Origin: Kordia sp. TARA_039_SRF
GTDB taxonomy: Bacteria; Bacteroidota; Bacteroidia; Flavobacteriales; Flavobacteriaceae
Length of the DNA: 52,210 bases
Direction: 5' to 3'
Assembly: GCA_006383075.2 (NCBI GenBank)
Contig: SMNH02000005.1
Location: 282,189 to 334,398, forward strand
Position numbers and translations under genes: made by a program. The notes beneath the pieces are model-generated. The model searched no databases and was not told the origin of the DNA. It saw only the letters and a program-made list of their open reading frames with translations. Shown piece after piece: positions 26,068-33,797 of the stretch. Each line of letters starts with the position of its first letter. The first letter of the stretch is position 1.

Positions 26068-27058
26068 TCAAAGAAAAAGCAATTTCGAATCAAAATTGTT
26101 TTCCTTCATCTTTGTGGTGTTGGTGATGAAATTGATATATCTTATTGTTACTTCTCTCATCGCGGGCGATTTCCCTAGTTTTTTGATAGAACTCATTGTA
26201 TTGGCATTGGTATTATTTGCAGTTCTTTATTTGATACGTAAACTTTTTGGAGAAGAAGATGAAGGGAGAAGTCGCTACGGAGAAACATCTACTATTGGTG
26301 ACGAACAGTTCAATGCATTGCGTGAACATTATGAAAAACTTACGAATGATTTTATCGAGAAAAAGCAATATAAAAAAGCAGCGTACATTCAGTTAAAACT
26401 ATTGCAAAACCCATACAGAGCCGCTGGTATTTTAAAAGATGGTCATTTGTATAATGAAGCGGCTTTGGTGTACTTAAAAAAATGTTTTCACAAAGAAAAT
26501 GCTGCTGAATGTTATGAATTGGCACGCTCGTATTCGAAATCTATCAAGTTGTATACAGAATTGAATCAGCATGAAAAAGTAGGCGATTTATACAAAAAAA
26601 TAAACGATACAGGAAAAGCACAACATCATTATCAAATTGTAGTGGATGAATATGTGGAGCGAAATCAATATGTAAAAGCGTCGTTGTTGTATCGCAAAAA
26701 AATGAACAATATTCCTGCAGCAAATAAACTATTATTGAAAGGTTGGACTGAAAATAAAGATGCGGTCAACTGCGCGAATAATTACCTAGCTAATTTCAAA
26801 GACAAAGCAGCACTCCAAAAGGAAATTCATCAATTCAAAGCTGCAAGAACACACGAAGGAAACGAGCGTCAATTTTTAGAAGTACTCACACACGAATACA
26901 AAAAAGACATTGCACCGAAAGAAGAAATTCAAGAAATGGCGTATGAATTAATCTCGAAAAACCATAAAAAATACGGAATGTTATCGCTATTAAATCACTT
27001 TGTTACAGACGATTCGCAATTGCGAAAAGATATTCTGCGACATAAAACGAAAAAATAG
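26060..27058 (+). CDS. Membrane-anchored TPR-like protein, last gene of the ternary system
   Basis: The 332-residue protein has two N-terminal membrane spans (about residues 12-35 and 42-62) followed by a helical region with repeat periodicity: YIQLKLLQNPYRAAGILKDGHLYNEAALVYLKK, then AAECYELARSYSKSIKLYTELNQHEKVGDLYKK, then GKAQHHYQIVVDEYVERNQYVKASLLYRKK. This is TPR/SEL1-like, suited to protein binding on the cytoplasmic side. The gene overlaps its predecessor by 8 bases. Only 8 bases separate it from the convergent hydrolase gene, with no visible terminator. Confidence 0.85.
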   Translation: MTNQRKSNFESKLFSFIFVVLVMKLIYLIVTSLIAGDFPSFLIELIVLALVLFAVLYLIRKLFGEEDEGRSRYGETSTIGDEQFNALREHYEKLTNDFIEKKQYKKAAYIQLKLLQNPYRAAGILKDGHLYNEAALVYLKKCFHKENAAECYELARSYSKSIKLYTELNQHEKVGDLYKKINDTGKAQHHYQIVVDEYVERNQYVKASLLYRKKMNNIPAANKLLLKGWTENKDAVNCANNYLANFKDKAALQKEIHQFKAARTHEGNERQFLEVLTHEYKKDIAPKEEIQEMAYELISKNHKKYGMLSLLNHFVTDDSQLRKDILRHKTKK

Positions 27059-27066
27059 CAAGCGCA

Positions 27067-28098
27067 TTACAATTGTTTTTCGATAATAGCTACAATTCTG
27101 CTATACATTACTTCCGACAAATTCCAGTTATAACCTCTAAAATCAGTGGTATTTGTAAATTGAATCACAACCGTATCAATATCTGCATGATATTTTGCAA
27201 TACTTTGATAGCCAGGCATCAATCCTGTGTGATTGTACACATAAATTGAAGCATAAATTTCGCGTTCTTCTTTACTAAAAATGCTGCCATCATTAAGCGC
27301 ACGAAGAAACGTTCCGACATCTTCTGCGGAAGCAACCATGGCGCCATAATCGGTTGTTTTCAAATCTTCTTCCACACCAACATGGTAACCGCTCATCAAA
27401 TTTTTCATATCAATTTCATGAATAGAACCATACGTGTTGTGAAGTCCAAGCGGCGTTAAAAATGTGTCTTTCATGTACTGAAACTTATTGTTGTTCGTAA
27501 CTTTTTGAATCAGCTCAGATATCAATAAATAATTTGTATTTGAATATGCATACGAAGTATCAGGAGCAAAATCTGCGGGCAAATCAAAAATAAGTTGCAA
27601 GGCTTCTTCGCTGCTATTTGGCGGATTCGCCCAAAAATTAGGCGTATCTGTTAAGTTTGGAATACCGCTTCGGTGTTGTACTAACATTCGCAAGGTAATT
27701 TGGTCTGCATGTTCAATTCGATCTTTATATTCAGGAAAATACATCGCGAGTGTTCCGTCTAACGATAATTGTTTACTGCTCACTAGTTTGGTAATTGCTA
27801 CCGCGTGATACAATTTACTAATACTAGCTATTTTAAACAATGCTTTTGGCTTTGCGGGTACTTTTTCTTCCTTAGTATGCCAGCCAGCGGTATACCAAGC
27901 AGGCGCTTTTTCTTTTGTATCTACGTACACAATAATGCCGTCAAAACCGTAATCTTCCACCTTATCTACTTGCGCTTGTACGGTTTCAGGAAGTGGCTGT
28001 ATCCATGTCGTTACAATAGGCCACGGAACAAACCACAAGGAAATTGCAGTTCCTAGTAAAAGAAGTGTCCGAATGATGTGTATTTTTTTAAATTTCAT
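27067..28098 (-). CDS. Serine hydrolase, class C beta-lactamase family
   Basis: The 343-residue protein has an N-terminal membrane anchor or signal (residues ~8-28) and the full motif set of the family: SISK (Ser92, Lys95), YSN (Tyr185-Asn187) and HTG (His290). These are D-alanyl-peptidase or esterase-like enzymes acting in the periplasm, not necessarily beta-lactamases. The HTG in place of KTG is common in the peptidase/esterase branch. No promoter was recognised upstream. Confidence 0.92.
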   Translation of the reverse strand: MKFKKIHIIRTLLLLGTAISLWFVPWPIVTTWIQPLPETVQAQVDKVEDYGFDGIIVYVDTKEKAPAWYTAGWHTKEEKVPAKPKALFKIASISKLYHAVAITKLVSSKQLSLDGTLAMYFPEYKDRIEHADQITLRMLVQHRSGIPNLTDTPNFWANPPNSSEEALQLIFDLPADFAPDTSYAYSNTNYLLISELIQKVTNNNKFQYMKDTFLTPLGLHNTYGSIHEIDMKNLMSGYHVGVEEDLKTTDYGAMVASAEDVGTFLRALNDGSIFSKEEREIYASIYVYNHTGLMPGYQSIAKYHADIDTVVIQFTNTTDFRGYNWNLSEVMYSRIVAIIEKQL

Positions 28099-28265
28099 GA
28101 TTAGGTGTTCGTTTTTTGATGTGATGTAAAATTAGGTGTAAAAAATAACAGAGAACTGAAATTTACTTTAAAATTTAATTAATATCGCGATTTAAAATGC
28201 TCTGACACTTTTGTTGAAATTTATTCATAGTTTCTACAGAATGTTTGTGCTTATACCGAAGTGGT

Positions 28266-29375
28266 TTAGGAAGCTTCTTCTTTTGTCATGGAAACTGCGT
28301 TCTTGTTCTTTTTCTGGAAAAGCGGAAAATTCCAGCGTAAGCCAAAAAATGGATGTACTAATGAGATTCTTCTAATTAGAAGTTCATAAATTACAAAACA
28401 TCCAGCAAAAGTAAGTACCGTGATGATGACAAATGCCAACATTGCTGGTAATTGATATGGCAATATAACATACGCAGCCAAATACAATACAATCATGTGA
28501 ATAATATACACAGGATAGGCAGCTTTGCTCAAATATGACAATGTTTTACTTGGTTTATTAAGGTACCTATTGCAAAAGCCAAAGACTGCAAAAATCCAAC
28601 AATTAGATTCAATAACCGTCAAATATCCTGGTGCTTCTGTGGCGTACACCACAAATCGTATGGTAAACAAAACCGCTGCAATTCCAGCATATAAAAAGCG
28701 CCACTTTCGCACATTTTTCCAAAACGCTTTTCCAACAAACATACATACAAAACCGAAAAGGAAGGCTAACAATCCTAAGAAGAATCCATGCCATGTTTCA
28801 GCATATACTGCAAACGGTTTTGGTTGTATAATAAGTACTTCAATTGCAAAAAAGAGGTTTATTGATAACAAGCCTAAAGGTGTTCCAAACAATTTGGAAA
28901 GCCACTTTTGTAGTGAAGTATCTTGTCGTTTTTTTAGAAATAAAAATACAGGCAATAGAAGGACTACATAACAGAAAATATTCCCCAAAAACCATAAATG
29001 TCCAAAGTGCGGATAATAATCCAACGCCAATTTGTAATACTTTTGAAACACAAACATGTGTAATGGCGTGATGGCAATCATTCCAAACACGAAAGGAACT
29101 AGAATACGTTTGGTGCGTTCAGCGAGCAATTGCAACCAATTACGTTTTCGCATCGCAAAATACAATCCCATGCCTGATACATAAAAAAGAATCGGGATGC
29201 GCCATACGTTCAACATTGTCATTGGTTTCCACAAAGCTTCCGAAAGTTCGTCGCTTCGTATAAAGGCAATAAACATTGCCCATGGCTGAAAAATGATGGC
29301 AATATGATAGATAAGTAACAATCCAATTGCAATGACGCGTAGCCAATCTATATCGTATCTTCTAGTAGTTTTCAT
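28266..29375 (-). CDS. Acyltransferase family 3 membrane protein
   Basis: The 369-residue protein has about ten membrane spans and the start RRYDIDWLRVIAIGLLLIYH, which carries the Asp-W-L-R...H motif of the OafA/NodX acyltransferase 3 family (His22). RxPILFYVSGMGLYFAM and RTKRILVPFVFGM are also typical. Family members transfer acetyl or other acyl groups to surface sugars at the inner membrane. The 168-base gap to the hydrolase gene shows nothing notable. Confidence 0.92.
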   Translation of the reverse strand: MKTTRRYDIDWLRVIAIGLLLIYHIAIIFQPWAMFIAFIRSDELSEALWKPMTMLNVWRIPILFYVSGMGLYFAMRKRNWLQLLAERTKRILVPFVFGMIAITPLHMFVFQKYYKLALDYYPHFGHLWFLGNIFCYVVLLLPVFLFLKKRQDTSLQKWLSKLFGTPLGLLSINLFFAIEVLIIQPKPFAVYAETWHGFFLGLLAFLFGFVCMFVGKAFWKNVRKWRFLYAGIAAVLFTIRFVVYATEAPGYLTVIESNCWIFAVFGFCNRYLNKPSKTLSYLSKAAYPVYIIHMIVLYLAAYVILPYQLPAMLAFVIITVLTFAGCFVIYELLIRRISLVHPFFGLRWNFPLFQKKNKNAVSMTKEEAS

Positions 29376-29431
29376 GGTATAGTTTTTAGTGAATTAAAAA
29401 GTAAGCGTAAAAAATTCTTTTCCGCAAAAAG

Positions 29432-30010
29432 TTATTGTAACATCACAGCAACTACAGGACGCGCTTTTTTCACGGCTTCCAAATCGAGTGTAAAACCTAA
29501 TGGTTGTAATTGTGCAATTAACATTTCATAAACTGGTTTCACTTGAGCAAAATCGCCTAAAACAGTTTCTCTTGGCGTCATTCCGTAGCTGTTTTTCAGA
29601 GTTTTATCTGCGCCTGCATCTACTAAAAGTTGTACCATTTCAATACGCCCAAAAAATGCTGCGGTATGCAATGCTGTAGAACCGTCTTTGTTTTTTTGAG
29701 ATATATCTGCTTTTGCCTTAATCAATGCTTTGGCAATATCGATTTTGTTAAATGTAACTGCTGTAATTAATGGTGTAGAACCGCTCATAGGTTCGCTCGC
29801 GTTTAAATCGCTTCCCGCTTCGATATGTTGTTGAACGGCTTCTAAATTTCCCGAAATAACAGCGCTGTGAATGTCAACTGTCGGCGCTTTTACATTTGAA
29901 GTTTGATTGTTTTTTGAACCATTTTCCTGTGCGCAAGAAGTTAAGCTGGTAATAATGGCTACAATCATAATAAAGATAAATTTTGTAAGAATTACTTGTG
30001 GTGTTTTCAT
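29432..30010 (-). CDS. Ankyrin-repeat lipoprotein
   Basis: The 192-residue product has a lipobox (ITSLTSC, Cys26) and then about four ankyrin repeats: VDIHSAVISGNLEAVQQHIEAGSDLNA, STPLITAVTFNKIDIAKALIKAKADIS, STALHTAAFFGRIEMVQLLVDAGADKT and MTPRETVLGDFAQVKPVYEMLI. It probably sits in the periplasm as a binding protein. It is divergent from the membrane regulator at 30245, with repeated TGACGCA motifs between, so that regulator may control it. Confidence 0.88.
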   Translation of the reverse strand: MKTPQVILTKFIFIMIVAIITSLTSCAQENGSKNNQTSNVKAPTVDIHSAVISGNLEAVQQHIEAGSDLNASEPMSGSTPLITAVTFNKIDIAKALIKAKADISQKNKDGSTALHTAAFFGRIEMVQLLVDAGADKTLKNSYGMTPRETVLGDFAQVKPVYEMLIAQLQPLGFTLDLEAVKKARPVVAVMLQ

Positions 30011-30056
30011 GATAAAATGTTTTAAAAGTTCGTGTTTTGATTTTTGTTGTTACAAA

Positions 30057-30160
30057 GATGCGTCAAGTCGTGACGCATCAATAAATACGTATGATTCAAG
30101 AAGTATCAAGTTTGAAGAAGGACTATAAATTATGATGCAACACTATAAATTATGACGCAA
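30057..30160. promoter_or_regulatory. Candidate operator: four TGAyGCA motifs
   Basis: A perfect inverted repeat GATGCGTCA-AGTCG-TGACGCATC spans 30057-30079. Two direct 20-base units follow, 30122-30141 and 30142-30161, each reading ACTATAAATTATGAyGCAA. So the core TGAyGCA occurs four times between two divergent genes, one of which encodes an AraC-type DNA-binding protein. This is typical of an operator region, though binding is inferred. Confidence 0.55.
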
Positions 30161-30244
30161 AACGGTTTTTTGGTACACAAAATCAACGTGTAAAACCGTG
30201 AAGTTTCCATAAAATGTATATATTCGTTTTCAAGCAACAAAAAC

Positions 30245-32341
30245 ATGTCAAAAACTACATCGACAAGCGACTTTTTACAAAAAGCGAAAGCTCTCGTGTT
30301 AGAACATCTTTCCGATGAACAATTTGGTGTTTCCGAATTGGCACAAGCTACCAATATGAGTCGTTCAAATTTGTTGCGAAAAATCAAAAAAGAAACACAA
30401 CTCTCGGCGAGCCAATTTATTCGCAACATCCGATTGGAAAAAGGAAAAGAATTGTTGGAGGCAACCGAATCGACCATTTCTGAGATTTCGTACGATGTCG
30501 GATTTGGGAATACATCCTATTTTATCAAATGCTTTAGAGAATTGTACGGAGTTCCGCCAGGAGAAATTCGCAAACAACCTACTGAAGTAGCAGAAGAAGT
30601 TATTGCGTCAGAAACTACTTTAGCTGCTGAAACTCCTAAAAAACAAGGATTTTTCAGTAAACACACGAATAAAATTATCATTGCAGCAACGCTTGTTGTC
30701 ATTGTGTTGATTGTTTTCTTTTGGAAGGAAACAAAAGCTGATTCTCCAAAACCAACTAGCGTACAAAAGTCTATTGCAGTACTGCCATTTAAAAATATGA
30801 GTAGCGACTCTACCAATTACTATTTTGTCAATGGTTTGATGGAAGCATCTCTGAATAATCTTCAAAAAATAGAAGAATTACGCGTGATTAGTCGCACTTC
30901 CGTAGAAAAATACAGAAATACCACGAAAACCATCTCAGAGATTGCGGAAGAGTTGAACGTGAATTACATCATAGAAGGCAGCGGACAAAAAATTGAAAAT
31001 GAGGTATTACTAAACATTCAATTGATTGATGTAACAAGTGACACGCCTATTTGGGCAGCACAATACAAGCATGAGTTGGATGATATATTTTCATTACAAA
31101 ACAATGTTGCCAAAAAAATAACAACAGCAATTCAAGTAACGGTCACGCCTTCGGAATTAGCACAAATCGAAAAAAAGCCCACAGAAAACTTAGAAGCCTA
31201 TGATTATTACTTACGCGGTTTGCAACCTTTACAAACACAAACACGAGAAGACTTACTCAAAGCTATTTCGTTGTTTAAAAAAGCTGTTGAGTTAGATTCG
31301 AAATTCGCTTTAGCGTATGCAAAACTGGCGTTAGCATATTTCTATTTAGACATTTACAAACAAGAAAAACAATATACCAACGAGCTCAACGAAAATGCAG
31401 ACAAAGCGCTTTTACACGATCCAAAATCAGCAGAAAGTTTAATTGCAAAAGCATTGTATTACATGAACAATCAAGAATTCAATCTTGCAGTACCACATTT
31501 GGAAAAGGCGTTGGAATACAATCCGAATTCTGCTGCTGTAGTGTTGATTCTTTCAAATTTATATGCGAGAGCCATTCCAAACACAAAAAAATACTTAAAA
31601 TACGCGCTTAAAGGAGAGCAGCTCAACATACAAGCCAACGATTCTATTGGGAAAAGTTTTATCTATTTACACTTAGGAGACGCGCTTATACAAAGTGGTT
31701 TTGTAGAAGAAGCAGACAAGTATATGGAATTATCTTTAGCGCAAAATCCAAACAATCCGTATGTTCCGTATTTGCAAATATTTATCAAATATGCACAGCA
31801 TAAAAGCATGCAAAAAACTACGGAACAGTTGATTGCGGAATGGAAAAAAGATACATTACGAACAGATTTACTGCAAGAAATCGGTAAAATGTATTATTTC
31901 CAAGAAGATTACGAAAACGCACATTATTATTACAAAAAATACAATGCACTGCTCGATAATGCTGAAATTGACATATTTCCACACGAAAATCTAAAAATCG
32001 CGATTTCATACGAAAAAGTAGGAGCAAAGGAAGCGGCGAAAAAATATTTAGACAAATATGTAGCCTATTGTAAAAAAGATGTTTCGTTGTACAAATCGGC
32101 AAGTCTTGCCATATTGCATTTGTATGAAGGAAACAAAGAAGCTGCTATTGAACAATATAAAATATTTGCTACCAAAGATCATTTCCAGTATTGGATTGTG
32201 TTGTTTATGGAAAAAGATCCGCTCCTAAAAAGCTTGCAATCGCATCCAGCATACATAGAAACCATGCAAAAGATAAAAGACCGCTTTTGGGAAAATCATC
32301 AAGAAACAAAGAAAATGCTTCAGGAGAATGGACTTTTGTAG
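30245..32341 (+). CDS. Membrane-tethered AraC-type regulator with periplasmic TPR sensor
   Basis: The 698-residue protein starts with an AraC/XylS DNA-binding domain (residues ~8-110): LSDEQFGVSELAQATNMSRSNLLRKIKKE, then AQ-type helix TISEISYDVGFGNTSYFIKCFRELYGVPPGEIRK. One membrane span follows at 143-160 (KIIIAATLVVIVLIVFFW). The C-terminal part holds a TolB/FlgO-like segment (SIAVLPFKNMSSDSTNYYFVNGL, ~175-305) and TPR repeats (~320-680). This is a one-component transmembrane regulator of the CadC/ToxR style: cytoplasmic DNA binding, outside sensing. Probable target: the divergent ankyrin lipoprotein and itself. Confidence 0.9.
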   Translation: MSKTTSTSDFLQKAKALVLEHLSDEQFGVSELAQATNMSRSNLLRKIKKETQLSASQFIRNIRLEKGKELLEATESTISEISYDVGFGNTSYFIKCFRELYGVPPGEIRKQPTEVAEEVIASETTLAAETPKKQGFFSKHTNKIIIAATLVVIVLIVFFWKETKADSPKPTSVQKSIAVLPFKNMSSDSTNYYFVNGLMEASLNNLQKIEELRVISRTSVEKYRNTTKTISEIAEELNVNYIIEGSGQKIENEVLLNIQLIDVTSDTPIWAAQYKHELDDIFSLQNNVAKKITTAIQVTVTPSELAQIEKKPTENLEAYDYYLRGLQPLQTQTREDLLKAISLFKKAVELDSKFALAYAKLALAYFYLDIYKQEKQYTNELNENADKALLHDPKSAESLIAKALYYMNNQEFNLAVPHLEKALEYNPNSAAVVLILSNLYARAIPNTKKYLKYALKGEQLNIQANDSIGKSFIYLHLGDALIQSGFVEEADKYMELSLAQNPNNPYVPYLQIFIKYAQHKSMQKTTEQLIAEWKKDTLRTDLLQEIGKMYYFQEDYENAHYYYKKYNALLDNAEIDIFPHENLKIAISYEKVGAKEAAKKYLDKYVAYCKKDVSLYKSASLAILHLYEGNKEAAIEQYKIFATKDHFQYWIVLFMEKDPLLKSLQSHPAYIETMQKIKDRFWENHQETKKMLQENGLL

Positions 32342-32362
32342 TTTTTTTTTTAGTATTAAGTA

Positions 32363-32390
32363 GTGAGAATTGAGATGTGAGAATTGAGAT
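32363..32390. repeat. Exact 14-base tandem duplication
   Basis: GTGAGAATTGAGAT occurs twice in a row (32363-32376 and 32377-32390), shortly after the regulator stop codon. Confidence 0.8.
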
Positions 32391-32489
32391 TATTTCAAAG
32401 CAGTTCTCGATACAATTTTTCTGCGAAAAATCACTCGAACAGAAGTATATGGTTTCAAGTTCAAAAGCAAGAGATTTTTATTGCCTTAT

Positions 32490-32517
32490 GGGAAACTGAA
32501 TCAAGTTCAGCTTGACG
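32490..32517. repeat. TCAAG-loop palindrome, copy near the AraC/TPR regulator
   Basis: The stem CTGAA-TCAAG-TTCAG is flanked by GGGAAA on the left and CTTGACG on the right. It is 28 bases long and differs at only 4 positions from 17172-17199; two of these are a paired change (CCGAA/TTCGG versus CTGAA/TTCAG) that keeps the stem. Confidence 0.65.
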
Positions 32518-32547
32518 AAAGTATATTTTCAATTCTAAATAAAAGCT

Positions 32548-32583
32548 ATTGGTACATTTTCAAATTATCAAATTGATACATTG
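32548..32583. repeat. Dispersed AT-rich string, copy 1
   Basis: On the - strand it contains ATTTGATAATTTGAAAATGT followed by A-C-CAAT; the same text with one change lies on the + strand at 39002-39026. Confidence 0.5.
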
Positions 32584-32765
32584 AAAAAGCCGTCACTTCG
32601 AGTGAAATTCTTCAAGAATTTTGTATCGAGAAGTGCTTTTGAAACCTTCATGTAACAGACAATCCAGTATCCTAAAATAGTTTTACATAAACTATCCAAC
32701 CAAAAACATTAGCAAATTATTAAATTGAAAAAATCAAAAATCGTAAATCTACAATCGTAAATAAA

Positions 32766-32789
32766 AAAGCGACTTCAAAAAGTCGCTTT
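32766..32789 (-). terminator. Terminator of the 33364-32798 gene
   Basis: AAAGCGACTT-CAAA-AAGTCGCTTT is a perfect 10-base stem; on the - strand T6 follows. It starts 9 bases after the stop codon at 32798. Confidence 0.9.
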
Positions 32790-32797
32790 GTAAAAAA

Positions 32798-33364
32798 TTA
32801 TCTTCTTCGCATTTGCTGACGATTGCCGTAATGTTGTTTTGGAGCGCTGGCAGCGCGTTTCATTTGCTGCTCCATCATTTTAATCTGCTCCGTAAGCATT
32901 CCACGTTTATCGAGCGCTTTGGCTTCCTTCATTAAATTCTTAGCTTCGTTCTTACGATTCTTCTGCGCAGCAATTCCCGCTAAGGTCATTTTTACCATCG
33001 CCATATCGTGCGACATGCTCAATCCTAACTTTTCCGCTTTACGCAGATGTTTCTCAGCTTGTGTCAAATTGGTTTGTGAAGCCATAATACCATGCAAATA
33101 ATAATAATATCCTTGTTGCTTGCGTGTTAAGGCTGTTGCTGGATTTTTAATTTTTCCCAACCAACGTTTCGCACCGTCAAAATCTTGCTTACGTAGCTTT
33201 AAAAATGATAATAAAATAAATTCATTCTTATAATACAGTAAAATGAAAATGGCAGCTAACAAAATCAAAAAGATTCCGTTACCGATGTAACCTTCGTAAA
33301 ATTGGTAAATTGCGTAGGCAAAAATTCCTGCCGCTATGATGAGTTTAATATTTTTGTTGAACAT
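32798..33364 (-). CDS. Membrane protein with N-terminal DUF2892-like pair of spans and helical repeats
   Basis: The 188-residue protein has two membrane spans (about residues 6-24 and 28-46) followed by a cytoplasmic TPR-like region: FDGAKRWLGKIKNPATALTRKQQGYYYYLHGIMASQ, then AEKHLRKAEKLGLSMSHDMAMVKMTLAGIAAQKN. The tail is basic and Gln/Arg-rich (YGNRQQMRRR). A protein-binding role is likely; nothing more can be said. A TACATTTG -7 element lies 27 bases upstream. Confidence 0.82.
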   Translation of the reverse strand: MFNKNIKLIIAAGIFAYAIYQFYEGYIGNGIFLILLAAIFILLYYKNEFILLSFLKLRKQDFDGAKRWLGKIKNPATALTRKQQGYYYYLHGIMASQTNLTQAEKHLRKAEKLGLSMSHDMAMVKMTLAGIAAQKNRKNEAKNLMKEAKALDKRGMLTEQIKMMEQQMKRAASAPKQHYGNRQQMRRR

Positions 33365-33390
33365 AAATCAGTATATATTTATAGAGGTTG

Positions 33391-33398
33391 CAAATGTA
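33391..33398 (-). promoter_or_regulatory. -7 element of the 33364-32798 gene
   Basis: The - strand reads TACATTTG, exact consensus, with a leader of about 20 bases. The -33 box is not clear. It is divergent from the rpmH promoter. Confidence 0.45.
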
Positions 33399-33431
33399 TA
33401 AAAAACAAACGAAAATATTTTTTAAAATCTG

Positions 33432-33462
33432 TTTGTTAAAGTAAAAACTCTTTGTATATTTG
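33432..33462 (+). promoter_or_regulatory. Promoter of rpmH
   Basis: TTTG (33432-33435), exactly 19 bases, and TATATTTG (33455-33462) make a perfect Bacteroidota promoter. The leader to the ATG at 33536 is about 65 bases. Confidence 0.85.
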
Positions 33463-33535
33463 CGCCGCACTTTTGGAAAGGAATCTCGCGTGCGTTTATA
33501 ATTAAATTCAAGAGAAATTAAAGATATTTTAAGCA

Positions 33536-33694
33536 ATGAAAAGAACATTTCAACCATCGAAAAGAAAAAGAAGAAACAAGCACGGTTTCAGAGAAAGAAT
33601 GGCTTCTGTAAACGGTAGAAAAGTGCTAGCTCGAAGAAGAGCAAAAGGAAGAAAGAAATTATCTGTGTCATCTGAATTAAGACATAAGAAGTAA
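33536..33694 (+). CDS. rpmH: 50S ribosomal protein L34
   Basis: This 52-residue, very basic protein begins [20 protein letters not shown] and ends [13 protein letters not shown], the invariant L34 pattern with the Flavobacteria-type tail. It lies in the exit-tunnel region of the 50S subunit. The usual neighbours rnpA and dnaA are not next to it. It has its own promoter and terminator and so is monocistronic. Confidence 0.98.
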   Translation: MKRTFQPSKRKRRNKHGFRERMASVNGRKVLARRRAKGRKKLSVSSELRHKK

Positions 33695-33714
33695 TGATAT
33701 AGCAGTAATATAGG

Positions 33715-33748
33715 AAAGGTGTTGTTTTTTCAAGCGACACCTTTTTTT
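33715..33748 (+). terminator. Terminator of rpmH
   Basis: AAAGGTGTTG pairs with CGACACCTTT (one U-G pair) around a T-rich loop and ends in T7. It lies 20 bases after the rpmH stop. Confidence 0.9.
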
Positions 33749-33797
33749 GTACCCAAATGTTTTTTTATTTTTACGCAACACAACACACAACAAAAGA

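Larger units (their letters stand above)
32393..32644. repeat. Inverted pair of dispersed elements (MITE-like layout)
   Basis: TTTCAAAGCAGTTCTCGATA at 32393 is matched in inverse by 32621-32644. Further in, TCACTCGA at 32431-32438 is matched by TCGAGTGA at 32598-32605. Each copy is about 46 bases and about 160 bases lie between them. The right copy starts GTCACTTCGAG, as does the element at 36669. Confidence 0.6.
32342..32765. other. Gene-free, repeat-filled spacer
   Basis: No credible ORF lies in these 420 bases. They hold a 14-base tandem duplication, an inverted pair of a TTCTCGATACAA element, a TCAAG-loop palindrome, and a string shared with 39001-39026. Details are given in separate entries. 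Confidence 0.75.

Noticed and set aside
27067-28098. Dedicated beta-lactamase resistance gene
   Set aside because: It has the family motifs but they are equally those of peptidases and esterases, and nothing else points to resistance.
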